From the NCBI RefSeq assembly GCF_026340465.1, contig NZ_JAPEPC010000001.1, forward strand, positions 930,001 through 994,000: DNA of 64,000 bases, in the 5' to 3' direction. Below the pieces are notes generated by a model. It saw nothing but the letters and a program-made list of their open reading frames with translations. It was not told where the DNA came from and made no database searches. Origin of the DNA: Streptomyces sp. NBC_01306. Lineage in GTDB: Bacteria; Actinomycetota; Actinomycetes; Streptomycetales; Streptomycetaceae. Positions within the stretch are counted from its first letter, which is position 1; every line of letters starts with the position of its first letter. The position numbers and the translations under genes were made by a program. Below, one piece after another: positions 18,692-31,002 of the stretch.

Positions 18692-19606
18692 CTACTTCAG
18701 TGCTCCCGCGGTCAGCCCCGCCACGACCTGCCGCTGGAAGATGATGTACGCCGCGAGGACCGGCAGCATCGCCATCACCAGACCGGCGAAGAGGCCGGAG
18801 TAGTCGCCCTTGTAGCCCTGGCTGGTGGCCAGTTCGACCAGGCCCTGGGCCAGCACCCGCTGCTTCGGGTCGGTGTTCAGCACCGTGGGCAGCAGGTACT
18901 GGTTCCACTGGCCCAGGAAGTTGAAGATGCCCACGCTGATCAGGCCCGGCTTGGCCATCGGCAGCATCACCTGGAAGAAGGTCCGGGTGTGCGAGGCGCC
19001 GTCGAGCGTCGCGGCCTCGGCCACTTCTCCCGGCAAGGTCCGGAAGAACGAGGTGAGGAAGAAGACCGTGAACGGCAGTGAGTAGGCGATGTAGACCAGG
19101 ATCAGGCCCTGGGTCGTGTTCAGCAGACTCATGTTGTTCATGACGAAGAACAACGGCACCAGCGCCAGGATGATCGGGAAGCTCATCCCCCCGACGAACA
19201 GGTAGTAGATGAACCGGTTCCCCGGGAAGTCGAAGCGCGCCAGCACATAGGCCGCCATGGAGCCGAGCAGCAGCGTGCCGATCAGCGAACCGCCGACGAC
19301 CACGATGGTGTGCCCGAAGTACTGACCCATGTGCGCCTGGCCCCAGGCACGGGACCAGTTCTCGAAGTGCAGCCGGTCGGGCAGCTTCCACGGCTTGGCG
19401 AGGATGTCGTGGTCGTTCTTGAACGAGGACATCACCGCCCACAGCAGCGGCACCACGACCAGGACCGCCCAGATGATGAGCACGCCGTGCGAGAAGACGT
19501 TGAGGGTGCCGCCCTCGCTCTTCTTCGCCGGGGGCGCGGTGGGCTTGGCCGGCGGCGCGGGCTCGCGGTCCTTGGTGAGCTCGGCCGGAGGGGTGTCAGT
19601 GGTCAT
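18692..19606 (-). CDS. ngcG: ABC transporter permease for N-acetylglucosamine/chitobiose, MalG type
   Basis: About 304 residues, six membrane helices after a Pro/Ala/Lys-rich N-terminus of ~30 residues. The cytoplasmic EAA loop is clear (VAEAATLDGASHTRTFFQVM), the contact for the shared ATPase. Together with NgcF it forms the channel of a CUT1-type sugar importer. There is no ATPase gene in the operon; in streptomycetes such importers borrow the multitasking ATPase MsiK (established knowledge), expected elsewhere in the genome. The ATG at 19606 lies one base after the ngcF stop (coupled). Terminator at 18583-18618. Confidence 0.88.
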   Translation of the reverse strand: MTTDTPPAELTKDREPAPPAKPTAPPAKKSEGGTLNVFSHGVLIIWAVLVVVPLLWAVMSSFKNDHDILAKPWKLPDRLHFENWSRAWGQAHMGQYFGHTIVVVGGSLIGTLLLGSMAAYVLARFDFPGNRFIYYLFVGGMSFPIILALVPLFFVMNNMSLLNTTQGLILVYIAYSLPFTVFFLTSFFRTLPGEVAEAATLDGASHTRTFFQVMLPMAKPGLISVGIFNFLGQWNQYLLPTVLNTDPKQRVLAQGLVELATSQGYKGDYSGLFAGLVMAMLPVLAAYIIFQRQVVAGLTAGALK

Positions 19607-19607
19607 C

Positions 19608-20531
19608 TCAGAACTCCAGCCGCTCGCGCCGGCCCAGTCGCATCACGATGGCGGCGAACACCATGGTGAGTACGAGGAGGGCGACACCGATCGTTGTCGC
19701 GTATCCGGCCTGCCCGTCGCGGAACGCCGTCTGGTAGACGAACAGCGGCAGCACGGTGGTCGATTGGGCGGGCCCGCCCGGTCCCACACTCATGATGTTC
19801 ACCGCGGCGAACGCCTCGGCGCCGAGGGACAGGATGCCCATGTACACCCAGCCCGACTGCACGGTGTCCCAGAGCAGCGGAAGAGTGATCCGGAAGAAGG
19901 TCGTGACCCGGCTGGCGCCGTCCAGCAGCGCCGCTTCGTAGAAGTCCTTCGGGATGGACGCCATACCGGCGGAGAAGAGCACCACGAAGAAGCCGACCTG
20001 GGACCAGACCAGGACCGCGAAGATGCACCAGAGGGCCAGCTTCGGGTCGCCGAGCCAGTCCGGCTGGATGCTGTCGAGATGGACCGCGCTCAGGGCCCCG
20101 TTGAGGATGCCCCCGTCGGGGTTGTAGATGAACCTGAAGAGCAGGGCGACGATCGCGATCGACAGCACCTGCGGGAAGAAGTACGCGATCTTGTAGAACC
20201 CCGAGCCGCGTACGCCCGCGATGGCCGCGCCCTTACGGCGGCGGCCGCCGACATTCAGCATGAAGGCGAAGAACAGCGCGAGGCCGAGCGTCACCAGCGG
20301 CAGCAACAGCACGAAAAGGACGCTGTGTTCCAGGGACTTCCAGAATGTGGAGTCGTGGAGCATCCGGCTGTAGTTGTCGAAGCCGACCATCTTGAAGTCC
20401 GGGCTCAAGCCGGTCCAGTCGGTGAACGAGTAATAGATCGACTGAATGAACGGCCATATGACGAAGACTGCGTACAACGCCAGTGGGACTACCAAGAATC
20501 CCACAATGAACCGGTACTTACCTTGTTGCAT
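19608..20531 (-). CDS. ngcF: ABC transporter permease for N-acetylglucosamine/chitobiose, MalF type
   Basis: About 307 residues with six helices (FIVGFLVVPLALYAVFVIWPF first; last near TIGVALLVLTMVFAAIVMRL) and the EAA loop FYEAALLDGASRVTTFFRIT. It pairs with NgcG in the CUT1 importer. It follows the binding protein gene by 49 bp and precedes ngcG by one base. Identification as ngc rather than another sugar importer rests mainly on the binding protein upstream and on the ROK/xyl context. Confidence 0.88.
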   Translation of the reverse strand: MQQGKYRFIVGFLVVPLALYAVFVIWPFIQSIYYSFTDWTGLSPDFKMVGFDNYSRMLHDSTFWKSLEHSVLFVLLLPLVTLGLALFFAFMLNVGGRRRKGAAIAGVRGSGFYKIAYFFPQVLSIAIVALLFRFIYNPDGGILNGALSAVHLDSIQPDWLGDPKLALWCIFAVLVWSQVGFFVVLFSAGMASIPKDFYEAALLDGASRVTTFFRITLPLLWDTVQSGWVYMGILSLGAEAFAAVNIMSVGPGGPAQSTTVLPLFVYQTAFRDGQAGYATTIGVALLVLTMVFAAIVMRLGRRERLEF

Positions 20532-20580
20532 GGTTACCGACCCCGATCTTCCGGCGGGTGCCGCCGCTGGTGACGCGTGC

Positions 20581-22026
20581 TCACTGGTGCTTGTAGTGGG
20601 TGATCGACGTGTCCTTGGCCGCCGCGTCCGTGTACTGCTGACACTTCTTGATGGCCTCGGCCGGGGTCATACGGCCGGCCATCATCTCGCCGAGTACGGA
20701 GACACCGATCTGCTCCTTCTGGAGCTTCACGTACCAGTCCTGGAGGCGCGGGTTGAGGACGTTGTCGCCCGCAGCCTTCAGAGCGCCGAGGGCCGACTTG
20801 AGGCCCGGCGTCAGCGTCAGACCGTCGGTGCCGCCGTTGAAGGCGGACAGCGACTTCACCTTGGACGTGAAGGTCTTGGAGGATGCCTCGCTGAGCATGA
20901 TGCGCAGCTGGTCCATGCCCGCCTCGGGGTTCTTGGCGTTCTTCGGCACGATGAAGGGCTCACCGCCACCGGCCCAGAGGGTGCCGAACGGCATCTTGTC
21001 GGAGGAGTCCAGGCTGGACGGCGCGCCGACCCGCATCTCGAAGTCCTTGGGCGTGGTCTTCGCCGACTCGTTCTCCACCCAGGAGCCGTTGGGGATGAAG
21101 AGCGCCTTGCCCGCGGTCCAGGCCGTCTGGGACTGGATGTGGTCGATGCCGGGCGTGCCCTTGAGGATGTAGCCCTTCTTGAAGAGCTCGTAGTAGGCCT
21201 CGAACCCGGCCTTGACCGCGGGGTGCTTCCAGGCGTTGGGCGCCAGGTCGTCGATGTCGTCGAGGACCTTGCGGCCGCCGATCTTGCCGATGAAGGGGAA
21301 GAGCGAGAACGGCAGGTAGTACGGGTACTTGCCCGCGTACGTCCAGCCGGCGATGCCCTTCTTCTTCGCCTTGGCACAGACGGAGAGCATGTCGTCCCAG
21401 GTCTTCGGGTACTCGACGCCGAGCTTGTCCAGGTTGGTCTGCGAGTACCACACGCCGTAGACGGTGTACGCGTAGTTCATGATGTAGCAGGCCTGGCCCT
21501 CGTACTGGCCCATCTCCACGATGCCCGCGCGCAGGGTGTCCCTGACCTTCTTGGCCGGGTCGTCGACGGACGGCGCGTCCAGCAGCGGCGTGAGGTCGGT
21601 CAGCTGCTTCTTGCCGACCAGGACACCCATGTCCATCTGCTCGGCGCCCGAGTTGTCGATCAGGTCCGGCGGGGTGCCGCCGTTGAAGCGCGGCTGCAGC
21701 TCGGACTGGATCTTCTGCGTGGCCGAGAAGTTCACCTTCGACTTCGGGTGCGCCTTCGAGTACAGCGCGTTGGCTGCCTTGGCGTAGTCGGTGCCGAAGC
21801 CACCGTCGAAGACGACCATGTCGAGCGGGGCGGTCTCGTTCACACCCAGCGGGTTACTGGCGGTCGTCTTGCCCTTTTTGACCTGCTTGTCGCCGCTGCT
21901 GTCACTGCTCGCGCAGGCAGAGAGGAAACTCATCGTCGGAACGGTGATCAGGCCGAGAGCGGCAGACCGCTTGATCAGATCACGACGGCCGAGGCCCTCA
22001 TTGGTGCGGGCGGAGGTGGATCCCAT
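20581..22026 (-). CDS. ngcE: N-acetylglucosamine/chitobiose-binding lipoprotein
   Basis: About 481 residues. The N-terminus has a twin-arginine motif (GRRDLIKRS) and then lipobox FLSAC, so it is likely a Tat-exported lipoprotein. The mature part is a CUT1 solute-binding fold (APLDMVVFDGGFGTDYAKA, GTPPDLIDNSG, WTAGKALFIPNGSWVENE, GGGEPFIVPKNAKNPE). It closely recalls NgcE of streptomycetes, which binds GlcNAc and diacetylchitobiose from chitin breakdown. ATG at 22026 follows GAGGA; the longer frame starting at 22227 has no signal logic. A long leader of roughly 215 nt is predicted from the promoter at 22247-22276. Control by DasR is suggested by the site there. Confidence 0.88.
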   Translation of the reverse strand: MGSTSARTNEGLGRRDLIKRSAALGLITVPTMSFLSACASSDSSGDKQVKKGKTTASNPLGVNETAPLDMVVFDGGFGTDYAKAANALYSKAHPKSKVNFSATQKIQSELQPRFNGGTPPDLIDNSGAEQMDMGVLVGKKQLTDLTPLLDAPSVDDPAKKVRDTLRAGIVEMGQYEGQACYIMNYAYTVYGVWYSQTNLDKLGVEYPKTWDDMLSVCAKAKKKGIAGWTYAGKYPYYLPFSLFPFIGKIGGRKVLDDIDDLAPNAWKHPAVKAGFEAYYELFKKGYILKGTPGIDHIQSQTAWTAGKALFIPNGSWVENESAKTTPKDFEMRVGAPSSLDSSDKMPFGTLWAGGGEPFIVPKNAKNPEAGMDQLRIMLSEASSKTFTSKVKSLSAFNGGTDGLTLTPGLKSALGALKAAGDNVLNPRLQDWYVKLQKEQIGVSVLGEMMAGRMTPAEAIKKCQQYTDAAAKDTSITHYKHQ

Positions 22027-22243
22027 GCTCAAGTCCTCGCCTTCTACAGGACTCAGGCGGTGTACCGGTCGCCCGTTGAGAATTCGCCTCAGGCGAAGGG
22101 CCCCGCCACCGCGGTCAGTTGACGCTGGGGTTGCACTGGCTGCAGGAGGGAAAGCTTGGGAATACGGCCGGGGTGCCGTGAAGCCCCCGCCCCGATCCCC
22201 GCCCCCCTGGTCCGCCGCCAAAGACACGGCTAGGCGGACGTCG

Positions 22244-22276
22244 ACAGGTATAGTCCACTTCCCTTCGACTGGGCAA
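22244..22276 (-). promoter_or_regulatory. ngcE promoter with DasR-like (dre) operator
   Basis: On the minus strand TTGCCC (22276-22271) and TATACC (22252-22247) are spaced 18 nt, a good vegetative promoter. The 16-mer ACAGGTATAGTCCACT (22244-22259, plus strand) agrees at 12 of 16 positions with the DasR consensus ACTGGTCTAGACCAGT and covers the -10 box, so DasR binding would block it. DasR is the GlcNAc-responsive GntR regulator of chitin genes (established). The remaining 22027-22243 is the predicted leader with no other clear signal. Confidence 0.6.
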
Positions 22277-22456
22277 GATCGAATGCAGGTTTGAACGTCA
22301 GTCTTTCCCGAGTTGAGACCTCACAGACATCTGGTGCACTCCGCCCACGGAGTGACACCCACTCCTGAGAGCGCGTCCAATTCTTCCTGCCGCGCGCCGT
22401 CAACACCCTTGACTCAGCTGTCACTTACCTTCCTACTGGACTTTGCGCAGCAGAAT

Positions 22457-22468
22457 GACAACGTTGTC
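22457..22468 (+). promoter_or_regulatory. LacI-type palindromic operator before the GH92 gene
   Basis: GACAACGTTGTC, a perfect 12-bp palindrome with the central CG typical of LacI/GalR-family operators, ends 30 bp before the GH92 ATG. The identical 12-mer precedes the exported GH2 gene (36766-36777). Confidence 0.6.
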
Positions 22469-22498
22469 CATAACGTTCAGGTGAGAGGAAAGACCCTC

Positions 22499-25400
22499 AT
22501 GCAGACCAGACCTCGGCACAGGGCCGGCCCGGCCGCCGCCCTGGTGGCGGCCGCTTTTGTGCTCGTCGTGGCGGGGCAGGGCGCGGCCGTCGCCCAGCCC
22601 GCCCAACCCCATGTAGGGGACAAGGGGTTCAGCTCCTCGTTCGAAGCGGACCAGCCGCAGCCGGACTGGCGCAATACCGTTGAAGTGGACCAGGACGGCC
22701 ATAAAAGGTCCTCCGGTATCGATGGCACCATCAATGCGGGAATACCCGGCAATGTCACGGACCATGTCGTCACCGTGCGGGCCAGTGACGAGAACGCCGG
22801 AAGCGGTGAGGGCAAGGGCAGCCTCATCGACATCAACCCGGACACCAAATGGCTCGCATTCCACCCCACGGCATGGGTGGAGTTCGATCTCGACGAGGCG
22901 GTCAAGCTCAAGACGTACGCGCTGACGTCCGCCAACGACCACGACGAGCGCGACCCGAAGGACTGGACCCTCCAGGGCTCCACCGACGGCAAGGACTGGA
23001 AGACCCTCAGCACCCAGCAGGGCCAGGACTTCGACAAGCGGTTCCAGACGAAGTCGTACGACATCGCGGGCGCGGACACCGCGTACGCGCACTACCGCCT
23101 CGACATCACCGCCAACCACGGAGCCACCGACGCGGTGCAGCTCGCCGACGTCCAGTTCTCGGACGGCGACACGAGCACGCCCCCGCCGTCGGACATGGTG
23201 ACCCGGGTGGACAGCGGGCCCACCTCGTCGCCGACCGCCAAGACGGGCGCCGGGTTCACCGGCACCAGGTCGCTGCGGTACGAGGGTACGCAGAAGGGCA
23301 CGGGCCGCGCGTACTCGTACAACAAGGTCTTCGACGTCAACACCCGGATCAGCCGGAACACCGAGCTGTCGTACAAGGTCTTCCCCGAGATGGGCAAGAC
23401 CGACCTGAACTACCCGTCCACCAATGTGGCGGTCGACCTCGCCTTCACGGACGGCACCTATCTGAGCGATCTGAAGGCCACCGACTCCAATGGCGGGCTG
23501 CTGACGCCGCAGGGGCAGGGGGCCGCCAAGCGGCTGTATGTCAACCAGTGGAACGCCGTCTCGGCGGACATCGGGACGGTCGCCGCCGGCAAGACCGTCG
23601 ACCGGATCCTGGTGGCGTACGACTCCCCCAAGGGCCCGGCGGTGTTCCGGGGCTGGATCGACGACATCTCGCTGGCGGCCAAGAAGGCGGAGAAGCCGTC
23701 CGCGCACCTCTCCGACTACGCCCTGACCACCCGGGGCACCAATTCGAGCGGCTCCTTCTCGCGCGGCAACAACTTCCCGGCGACCGCCGTCCCGAACGGC
23801 TTCAACTTCTGGACGCCGGTCACCGACGCAGGCTCCACCAGCTGGCTCTACAACTACGCGAACGGCAACAACGCCGACAATCTGCCCACACTCCAGGCCT
23901 TCAGCGCCAGCCATGAGCCGAGCCCCTGGATGGGTGACCGGCAGACCTTCCAGGTGATGCCGTCGGTGGACTCCGGCACCCCCGACGCCTCCCGGACCAA
24001 GCGCGCCCTCCCCTTCAAGCACGAGAACGAGGTCGCGAAGCCCGACTACTACGGGGTCACCTTCGAGAACGGCCTCAAGGCCGAGATGACGCCGACCGAC
24101 CACGCGGCGATGATGCGGTTCACCTACCCCGGTGACAACGCCAGCATGATCTTCGACAACATCTCCAACGACGGCGGCCTCACGCTGGACCCGAAGACCG
24201 GCACCTTCAGCGGCTACTCGGACGTCAAGAGCGGCGGCTCCACCGGGGCCACCCGGATGTTCGTCTACGGCGTGGTCGACACCCCGGTCACCGCGAGCTC
24301 CAAGCTCACCGGCGGGGGCGGCGACAACGTCACCGGCTACATGCGCTTCAAGCCGGGCAAGAACCGCACGGTCACCCTGCGCATCGCCACCTCGCTCATC
24401 GGCGTGGACCAGGCGAAGTCCAACCTCGCCCAGGAGCTCCCCGCGTCGTCCACCTTCGCCGGGACCGAGGCGAAGGCCCGCTCCCAGTGGGACAGGATCC
24501 TCGGCAAGATCGAGGTGCAGGGAGCCACGCACGACCAGCTGACCTCGCTCTACTCGTCCATGTACCGGCTGTATCTCTACCCGAACTCGGGCTCGGAGAA
24601 GGTCGGTTCGAAGACGGAGTACGCGAGCCCCTTCTCGGCCAAGGCCGGTGACAACACCCCGACGCACACGGGCGCCAAGGTCGTGAAGGGGTCGGTGTAC
24701 GTCAACAACGGCTTCTGGGACACCTACCGGACGACCTGGCCGGCGTACTCCTTCCTCACCCCGAAGAAGGCGGGAAAGCTGGTCGACGGCTTCGTCCAGC
24801 AGTACAAGGACGGCGGCTGGATCTCCCGCTGGTCCTCCCCCGGCTACTCCGACCTGATGACCGGCACCAGTTCGGATGTGGCGTTCGCCGACGCCTATGT
24901 CAAGGGCGTGAAGTTCGACGCGAAGGCGGCGTACGAGGCGGCCCTGAAGAACGCCACGGTCGTCCCGCCCAGCTCGGGCGTCGGCCGCAAGGGCATGGAC
25001 ACCTCGCCCTTCACGGGCTACGCCTCCACCGCGACCAACGAGGGCATGTCGTGGTCGATGGAGGGCTACGTCAACGACTACGGCATCGCGCAGATGGGCA
25101 AGGCGCTCTACAAGAAGACCCACGAGACCCACTACAAGGAGGAGTCGGAGTACTTCCTCAACCGGGCGCAGAACTACGTCAAGCTCTTCGACCCCGAGGT
25201 CGGCTTCTTCCAGGGCCGTACCCCGGACGGCAGCTGGCGGCTCCCGGCCGACAAGTACGACCCGAGGGTCTGGGGCTACGACTACACCGAGACCGACGGC
25301 TGGGGGTATGCCTTCACCGCTCCGCAGGACTCGCGCGGTCTGGCCAACCTCTACGGCGGCCAGGCGGGTCTGGCGAAGAAGCTGGACACCTACTTCTCGA

Positions 25401-26323
25401 CGCCGGAGACGGCGGGCCCCGAGTACACCGGCTCGTACGGCGGTGTCATCCACGAGATGACCGAGGCGCGCGACGTACGGATGGGCCAGTACGGGCACAG
25501 CAACCAGGTGGCGCACCACGTCACCTATATGTACGACGCGGCGGGTCAGCCCTGGAAGGCGCAGGAGAAGATCCGCGAGGTGCTCGGCCGGCTGTACACC
25601 GGCAGTGACATCGGGCAGGGCTACCACGGCGACGAGGACAACGGCGAGCAGTCGGCCTGGTACATCTTCTCCTCGCTCGGCTTCTACCCCCTGGTGATGG
25701 GCAGCGGCGAATTCGCCGTCGGCTCACCGCAGTTCACCAAGGCCACCGTGCACCTGGACAACGGCAAGGACCTGGTGGTCAAGGCTCCGCAGAACAGCAC
25801 CAAGAACATCTATGTGCAGGGCCTCAAGGTGAACGGCAAGGCGTGGAACTCCACCGCGCTGCCCAATGACGTTCTGCAGCACGGCGGCACCCTGGACTTC
25901 GCCATGGGCCCGCAGCCGTCGAAGTGGGGCACCGGGAAGAACGCGGCCCCGGTCTCGATCGCCAAGGACGACAAGGTGCCGTCGCCGCGCGAGGACGCGA
26001 CGAGTGGTTCCGGTGCGCTCTTCGACAACACGTCGAAGACGGACGCCACGTTCACCTCGGCCGACCTCCCCGTGAAGTCGGCGACGCGGACCGTGCAGTA
26101 CACCCTCACCTCGTCGGACAAGGCCAAGGCCCCGACCGGGTGGAAGCTGGAGGGCTCCACGGACGGCACGAAGTGGACCACTCTGGACCAGCGCTCGGGT
26201 GAGTCGTTCGGCTACGACAAGCAGACCCGGGTCTTCTCCGTGGCCCACCCCGGCACGTACCAGAAGTACCGCCTGGTGAGCACCGGGACGGCGACGCTGG
26301 CGGAGGTGGAGCTGCTCTCCTGA
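22499..26323 (+). CDS. Secreted GH92 alpha-mannosidase with F5/8-type carbohydrate-binding domains
   Basis: About 1274 residues. A signal peptide (residues ~1-32, ending VAQPA) is followed by an N-terminal F5/8-type C domain (~60-215; WLAFHPTAWVEFDLD, DWTLQGSTDGKDW), a linker sandwich, the GH92 catalytic region (~400-1120) and a second discoidin-like segment at the C-terminus (GWKLEGSTDGTKWTTLDQRS). The GH92 hallmark GDEDNGEQSAWYIFSSLG, with metal and acid residues, is intact, as is NNGFWDTYRTTWPAYSFLTP. GH92 enzymes are calcium-dependent exo-alpha-mannosidases acting on N-glycans and yeast mannan. ATG 22499 follows AGAGGAAAG. Divergent from ngcE; ends at a strong terminator. Linkage specificity is not readable. 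Confidence 0.92.
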   Translation: MQTRPRHRAGPAAALVAAAFVLVVAGQGAAVAQPAQPHVGDKGFSSSFEADQPQPDWRNTVEVDQDGHKRSSGIDGTINAGIPGNVTDHVVTVRASDENAGSGEGKGSLIDINPDTKWLAFHPTAWVEFDLDEAVKLKTYALTSANDHDERDPKDWTLQGSTDGKDWKTLSTQQGQDFDKRFQTKSYDIAGADTAYAHYRLDITANHGATDAVQLADVQFSDGDTSTPPPSDMVTRVDSGPTSSPTAKTGAGFTGTRSLRYEGTQKGTGRAYSYNKVFDVNTRISRNTELSYKVFPEMGKTDLNYPSTNVAVDLAFTDGTYLSDLKATDSNGGLLTPQGQGAAKRLYVNQWNAVSADIGTVAAGKTVDRILVAYDSPKGPAVFRGWIDDISLAAKKAEKPSAHLSDYALTTRGTNSSGSFSRGNNFPATAVPNGFNFWTPVTDAGSTSWLYNYANGNNADNLPTLQAFSASHEPSPWMGDRQTFQVMPSVDSGTPDASRTKRALPFKHENEVAKPDYYGVTFENGLKAEMTPTDHAAMMRFTYPGDNASMIFDNISNDGGLTLDPKTGTFSGYSDVKSGGSTGATRMFVYGVVDTPVTASSKLTGGGGDNVTGYMRFKPGKNRTVTLRIATSLIGVDQAKSNLAQELPASSTFAGTEAKARSQWDRILGKIEVQGATHDQLTSLYSSMYRLYLYPNSGSEKVGSKTEYASPFSAKAGDNTPTHTGAKVVKGSVYVNNGFWDTYRTTWPAYSFLTPKKAGKLVDGFVQQYKDGGWISRWSSPGYSDLMTGTSSDVAFADAYVKGVKFDAKAAYEAALKNATVVPPSSGVGRKGMDTSPFTGYASTATNEGMSWSMEGYVNDYGIAQMGKALYKKTHETHYKEESEYFLNRAQNYVKLFDPEVGFFQGRTPDGSWRLPADKYDPRVWGYDYTETDGWGYAFTAPQDSRGLANLYGGQAGLAKKLDTYFSTPETAGPEYTGSYGGVIHEMTEARDVRMGQYGHSNQVAHHVTYMYDAAGQPWKAQEKIREVLGRLYTGSDIGQGYHGDEDNGEQSAWYIFSSLGFYPLVMGSGEFAVGSPQFTKATVHLDNGKDLVVKAPQNSTKNIYVQGLKVNGKAWNSTALPNDVLQHGGTLDFAMGPQPSKWGTGKNAAPVSIAKDDKVPSPREDATSGSGALFDNTSKTDATFTSADLPVKSATRTVQYTLTSSDKAKAPTGWKLEGSTDGTKWTTLDQRSGESFGYDKQTRVFSVAHPGTYQKYRLVSTGTATLAEVELLS

Positions 26324-26357
26324 TCCGCGGGTGATCGACCGCACGGAGTGAACTGCG

Positions 26358-26389
26358 GGGGCGGGGCCGGGACTTCCTGGCCCCGCCCC
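26358..26389 (+). terminator. Intrinsic terminator after GH92 gene
   Basis: GGGGCGGGGCC (26358-26368) pairs perfectly with 26379-26389 over a 10-nt loop, 35 bp past the stop. Confidence 0.85.
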
Positions 26390-26582
26390 TCGGCGCGTAC
26401 GGGGCCCGGCGGCCACGCCGGTCCCGGGCCGTGCGCTCCCGTACCCACGGCCGGGTTCCGTGCGGATCACCGCCGACCTCTGGAAACATCTCCGGCGATG
26501 CCGTATTAGTAATGTCGGCAAACAAATCGATCGGGCGGCAGTCCGCGACCCCGCCCGACCCCTCGTCGACAAGAGGCTGAAC

Positions 26583-27752
26583 ATGCCGGACCGCTTCACC
26601 CCCACGCCCGCAGACAGGTTCACCTTCGGTCTGTGGACCGTCGGCTGGAAGGGCAACGACCCCTTCGGCGACCCGACCCGCCCCGCCCTGGACCCCGTCG
26701 AGTCCGTGGAGCGCCTGGCTGAACTGGGCGCGCACGGTGTGACCTTCCACGACGACGACCTGATCCCGTTCGGCGCGTCGGAGAGCGAGCGTTCGGCGCT
26801 CGTCGCGCGCTTCAAGGACGCGCTGGACCGCACCGGTCTCAAGGTCCCGATGGCCACGACGAACCTGTTCACGCACCCCGTCTTCAAGGACGGCGGCTTC
26901 ACGTCCAACGACCGGGATGTGCGCCGCTTCGCGCTGCGGAAGGTCATCCGCAACATCGATCTGGCGGTGGAGCTGGGCGCGCGGACCTATGTGGCCTGGG
27001 GCGGCCGCGAGGGCGCCGAGTCCGGGGCCGCCAAGGACGTACGGGTGGCGCTCGACCGGATGAAAGAGGCCTTCGACCTGCTCGGCGAGTACGTCGTCGA
27101 CCAGGGGTACGACCTGCGCTTCGCCATCGAGCCCAAGCCGAACGAGCCGCGCGGCGACATCCTGCTGCCCACCGTCGGCCACGCCCTCGCTTTCATCGAG
27201 CGGCTGGAGCGCCCGGAGATGTACGGGGTGAACCCGGAGGTCGGCCACGAGCAGATGGCCGGGCTGAACTTCACCCACTCGATCGCCCAGGCGATCTGGG
27301 CGGGCAAGCTCTTCCACATCGACCTCAACGGCCAGTCCGGCATCAAGTACGACCAGGACCTGCGCTTCGGGGCGGGCGACCTCCGCCAGGCGTTCTGGCT
27401 CGTCGACCTCCTGGAGAGCGCCGGCTACACCGGACCGCGCCACTTCGACTTCAAGCCGGTCCGCACCGACGGCTTCGACGGCGTCTGGGAGTCGGCGAAG
27501 AACTGCATGCGCAACTACCTGATCCTCCAGGAGCGCGCGCTGGCGTTCCGTGCCGACCCGACCGTCCAGGAGGCGCTGGCCGCCTCGCGCCTGGACGAGC
27601 TGGCCGTGCCCACCGCCGCCGACGGCGTCAAGGGGCTGCTGGCGGACCGCTCCGCGTACGAGGAGTTCGACACCGGCGCGGCAGCGGAGCGCTCCATGGC
27701 TTTCGAGGCGCTCGACCAGCTGGCCATGGAGCATCTGCTCGGCGTCCGCTGA
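26583..27752 (+). CDS. xylA: Xylose isomerase
   Basis: About 389 residues, the length of the compact class I Streptomyces enzyme. It interconverts D-xylose and D-xylulose (and glucose/fructose) in the cytoplasm with two divalent metals. Visible: [18 protein letters not shown], catalytic His in TFHDDDL, metal ligands in [23 protein letters not shown] and [17 protein letters not shown]. The ATG at 26583 follows AAGAGG; in-frame upstream codons back to 26460 have no ribosome binding site. It stands alone: no xylulokinase gene follows, although xylA and xylB often adjoin in streptomycetes. The xylFGH importer is 9 kb away. Confidence 0.96.
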   Translation: MPDRFTPTPADRFTFGLWTVGWKGNDPFGDPTRPALDPVESVERLAELGAHGVTFHDDDLIPFGASESERSALVARFKDALDRTGLKVPMATTNLFTHPVFKDGGFTSNDRDVRRFALRKVIRNIDLAVELGARTYVAWGGREGAESGAAKDVRVALDRMKEAFDLLGEYVVDQGYDLRFAIEPKPNEPRGDILLPTVGHALAFIERLERPEMYGVNPEVGHEQMAGLNFTHSIAQAIWAGKLFHIDLNGQSGIKYDQDLRFGAGDLRQAFWLVDLLESAGYTGPRHFDFKPVRTDGFDGVWESAKNCMRNYLILQERALAFRADPTVQEALAASRLDELAVPTAADGVKGLLADRSAYEEFDTGAAAERSMAFEALDQLAMEHLLGVR

Positions 27753-27775
27753 CCCGCGGGCACGGGCGCATGGGG

Positions 27776-27819
27776 AAGGGCCGTACCCTGCCGTGATGTC
27801 CGGCTGGGGTACGGCCCTT
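27776..27819. terminator. Bidirectional terminator between xylA and acnA
   Basis: AAGGGCCGTACCC (27776-27788) pairs perfectly with 27807-27819 over an 18-nt loop. It serves both converging genes. Confidence 0.85.
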
Positions 27820-27842
27820 TCGCGGCCTCGCGGCCCGTCCGC

Positions 27843-30650
<2,808 letters not shown>

Positions 30651-30711
30651 CTACAGTGAGGATTAGTTAGGTAACCCTTACCGAGTGACGGCCGCGATGC
30701 GCCTCGGCAGA

Positions 30712-30729
30712 TATCTCGATGTCGAGATA
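30712..30729. promoter_or_regulatory. 18-bp palindrome upstream of acnA
   Basis: TATCTCGATGTCGAGATA: two 8-bp arms (30712-30719 and 30722-30729) around TG. It lies 155-172 bp before the acnA start and about 275 bp before the channel gene. Its form fits a dimeric MarR-like or TetR-like repressor, but I do not know which protein binds it. Confidence 0.5.
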
Positions 30730-31002
30730 ACTCTAGTACACGTCCGCTCGGAGGTCATGTGGGGCCACTGTCCTGTCTCAATGACAGGGGCACCGCCTGG
30801 GCGATCATGAGCATGCCGCCTGCATGGTCGACAGCCGCGCCGCGGCCCTGGGCATGAGCCGAACGGGTGCATCTGAGCCGCTCTGCGGGCTGGGCCGCTG
30901 TGATCGCGATCTCGCCTCGGCCGCCGGGTTAAGGTCCGCGTGGAAACGCTCCCCTGAGGCAGTTCCCGCTGCTCCCGCCGGCGTCCTTGGAGGCTCGCAG
31001 GT

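Noticed and set aside
22433..25627. Open frame of about 1064 codons antisense to the GH92 gene
   Set aside because: High GC with strong third-position bias keeps antisense frames open. It is Arg/Val/Gly-rich without domains, and the GH92 frame has the signal peptide and motifs.
30663..30682. Possible DmdR/IdeR iron box (TTAGTTAGGTAACCCTTA) upstream of acnA
   Set aside because: It needs a gap to align with the TTAGGTTAGGCTCACCTAA consensus and the symmetry is poor; not enough to claim iron control.
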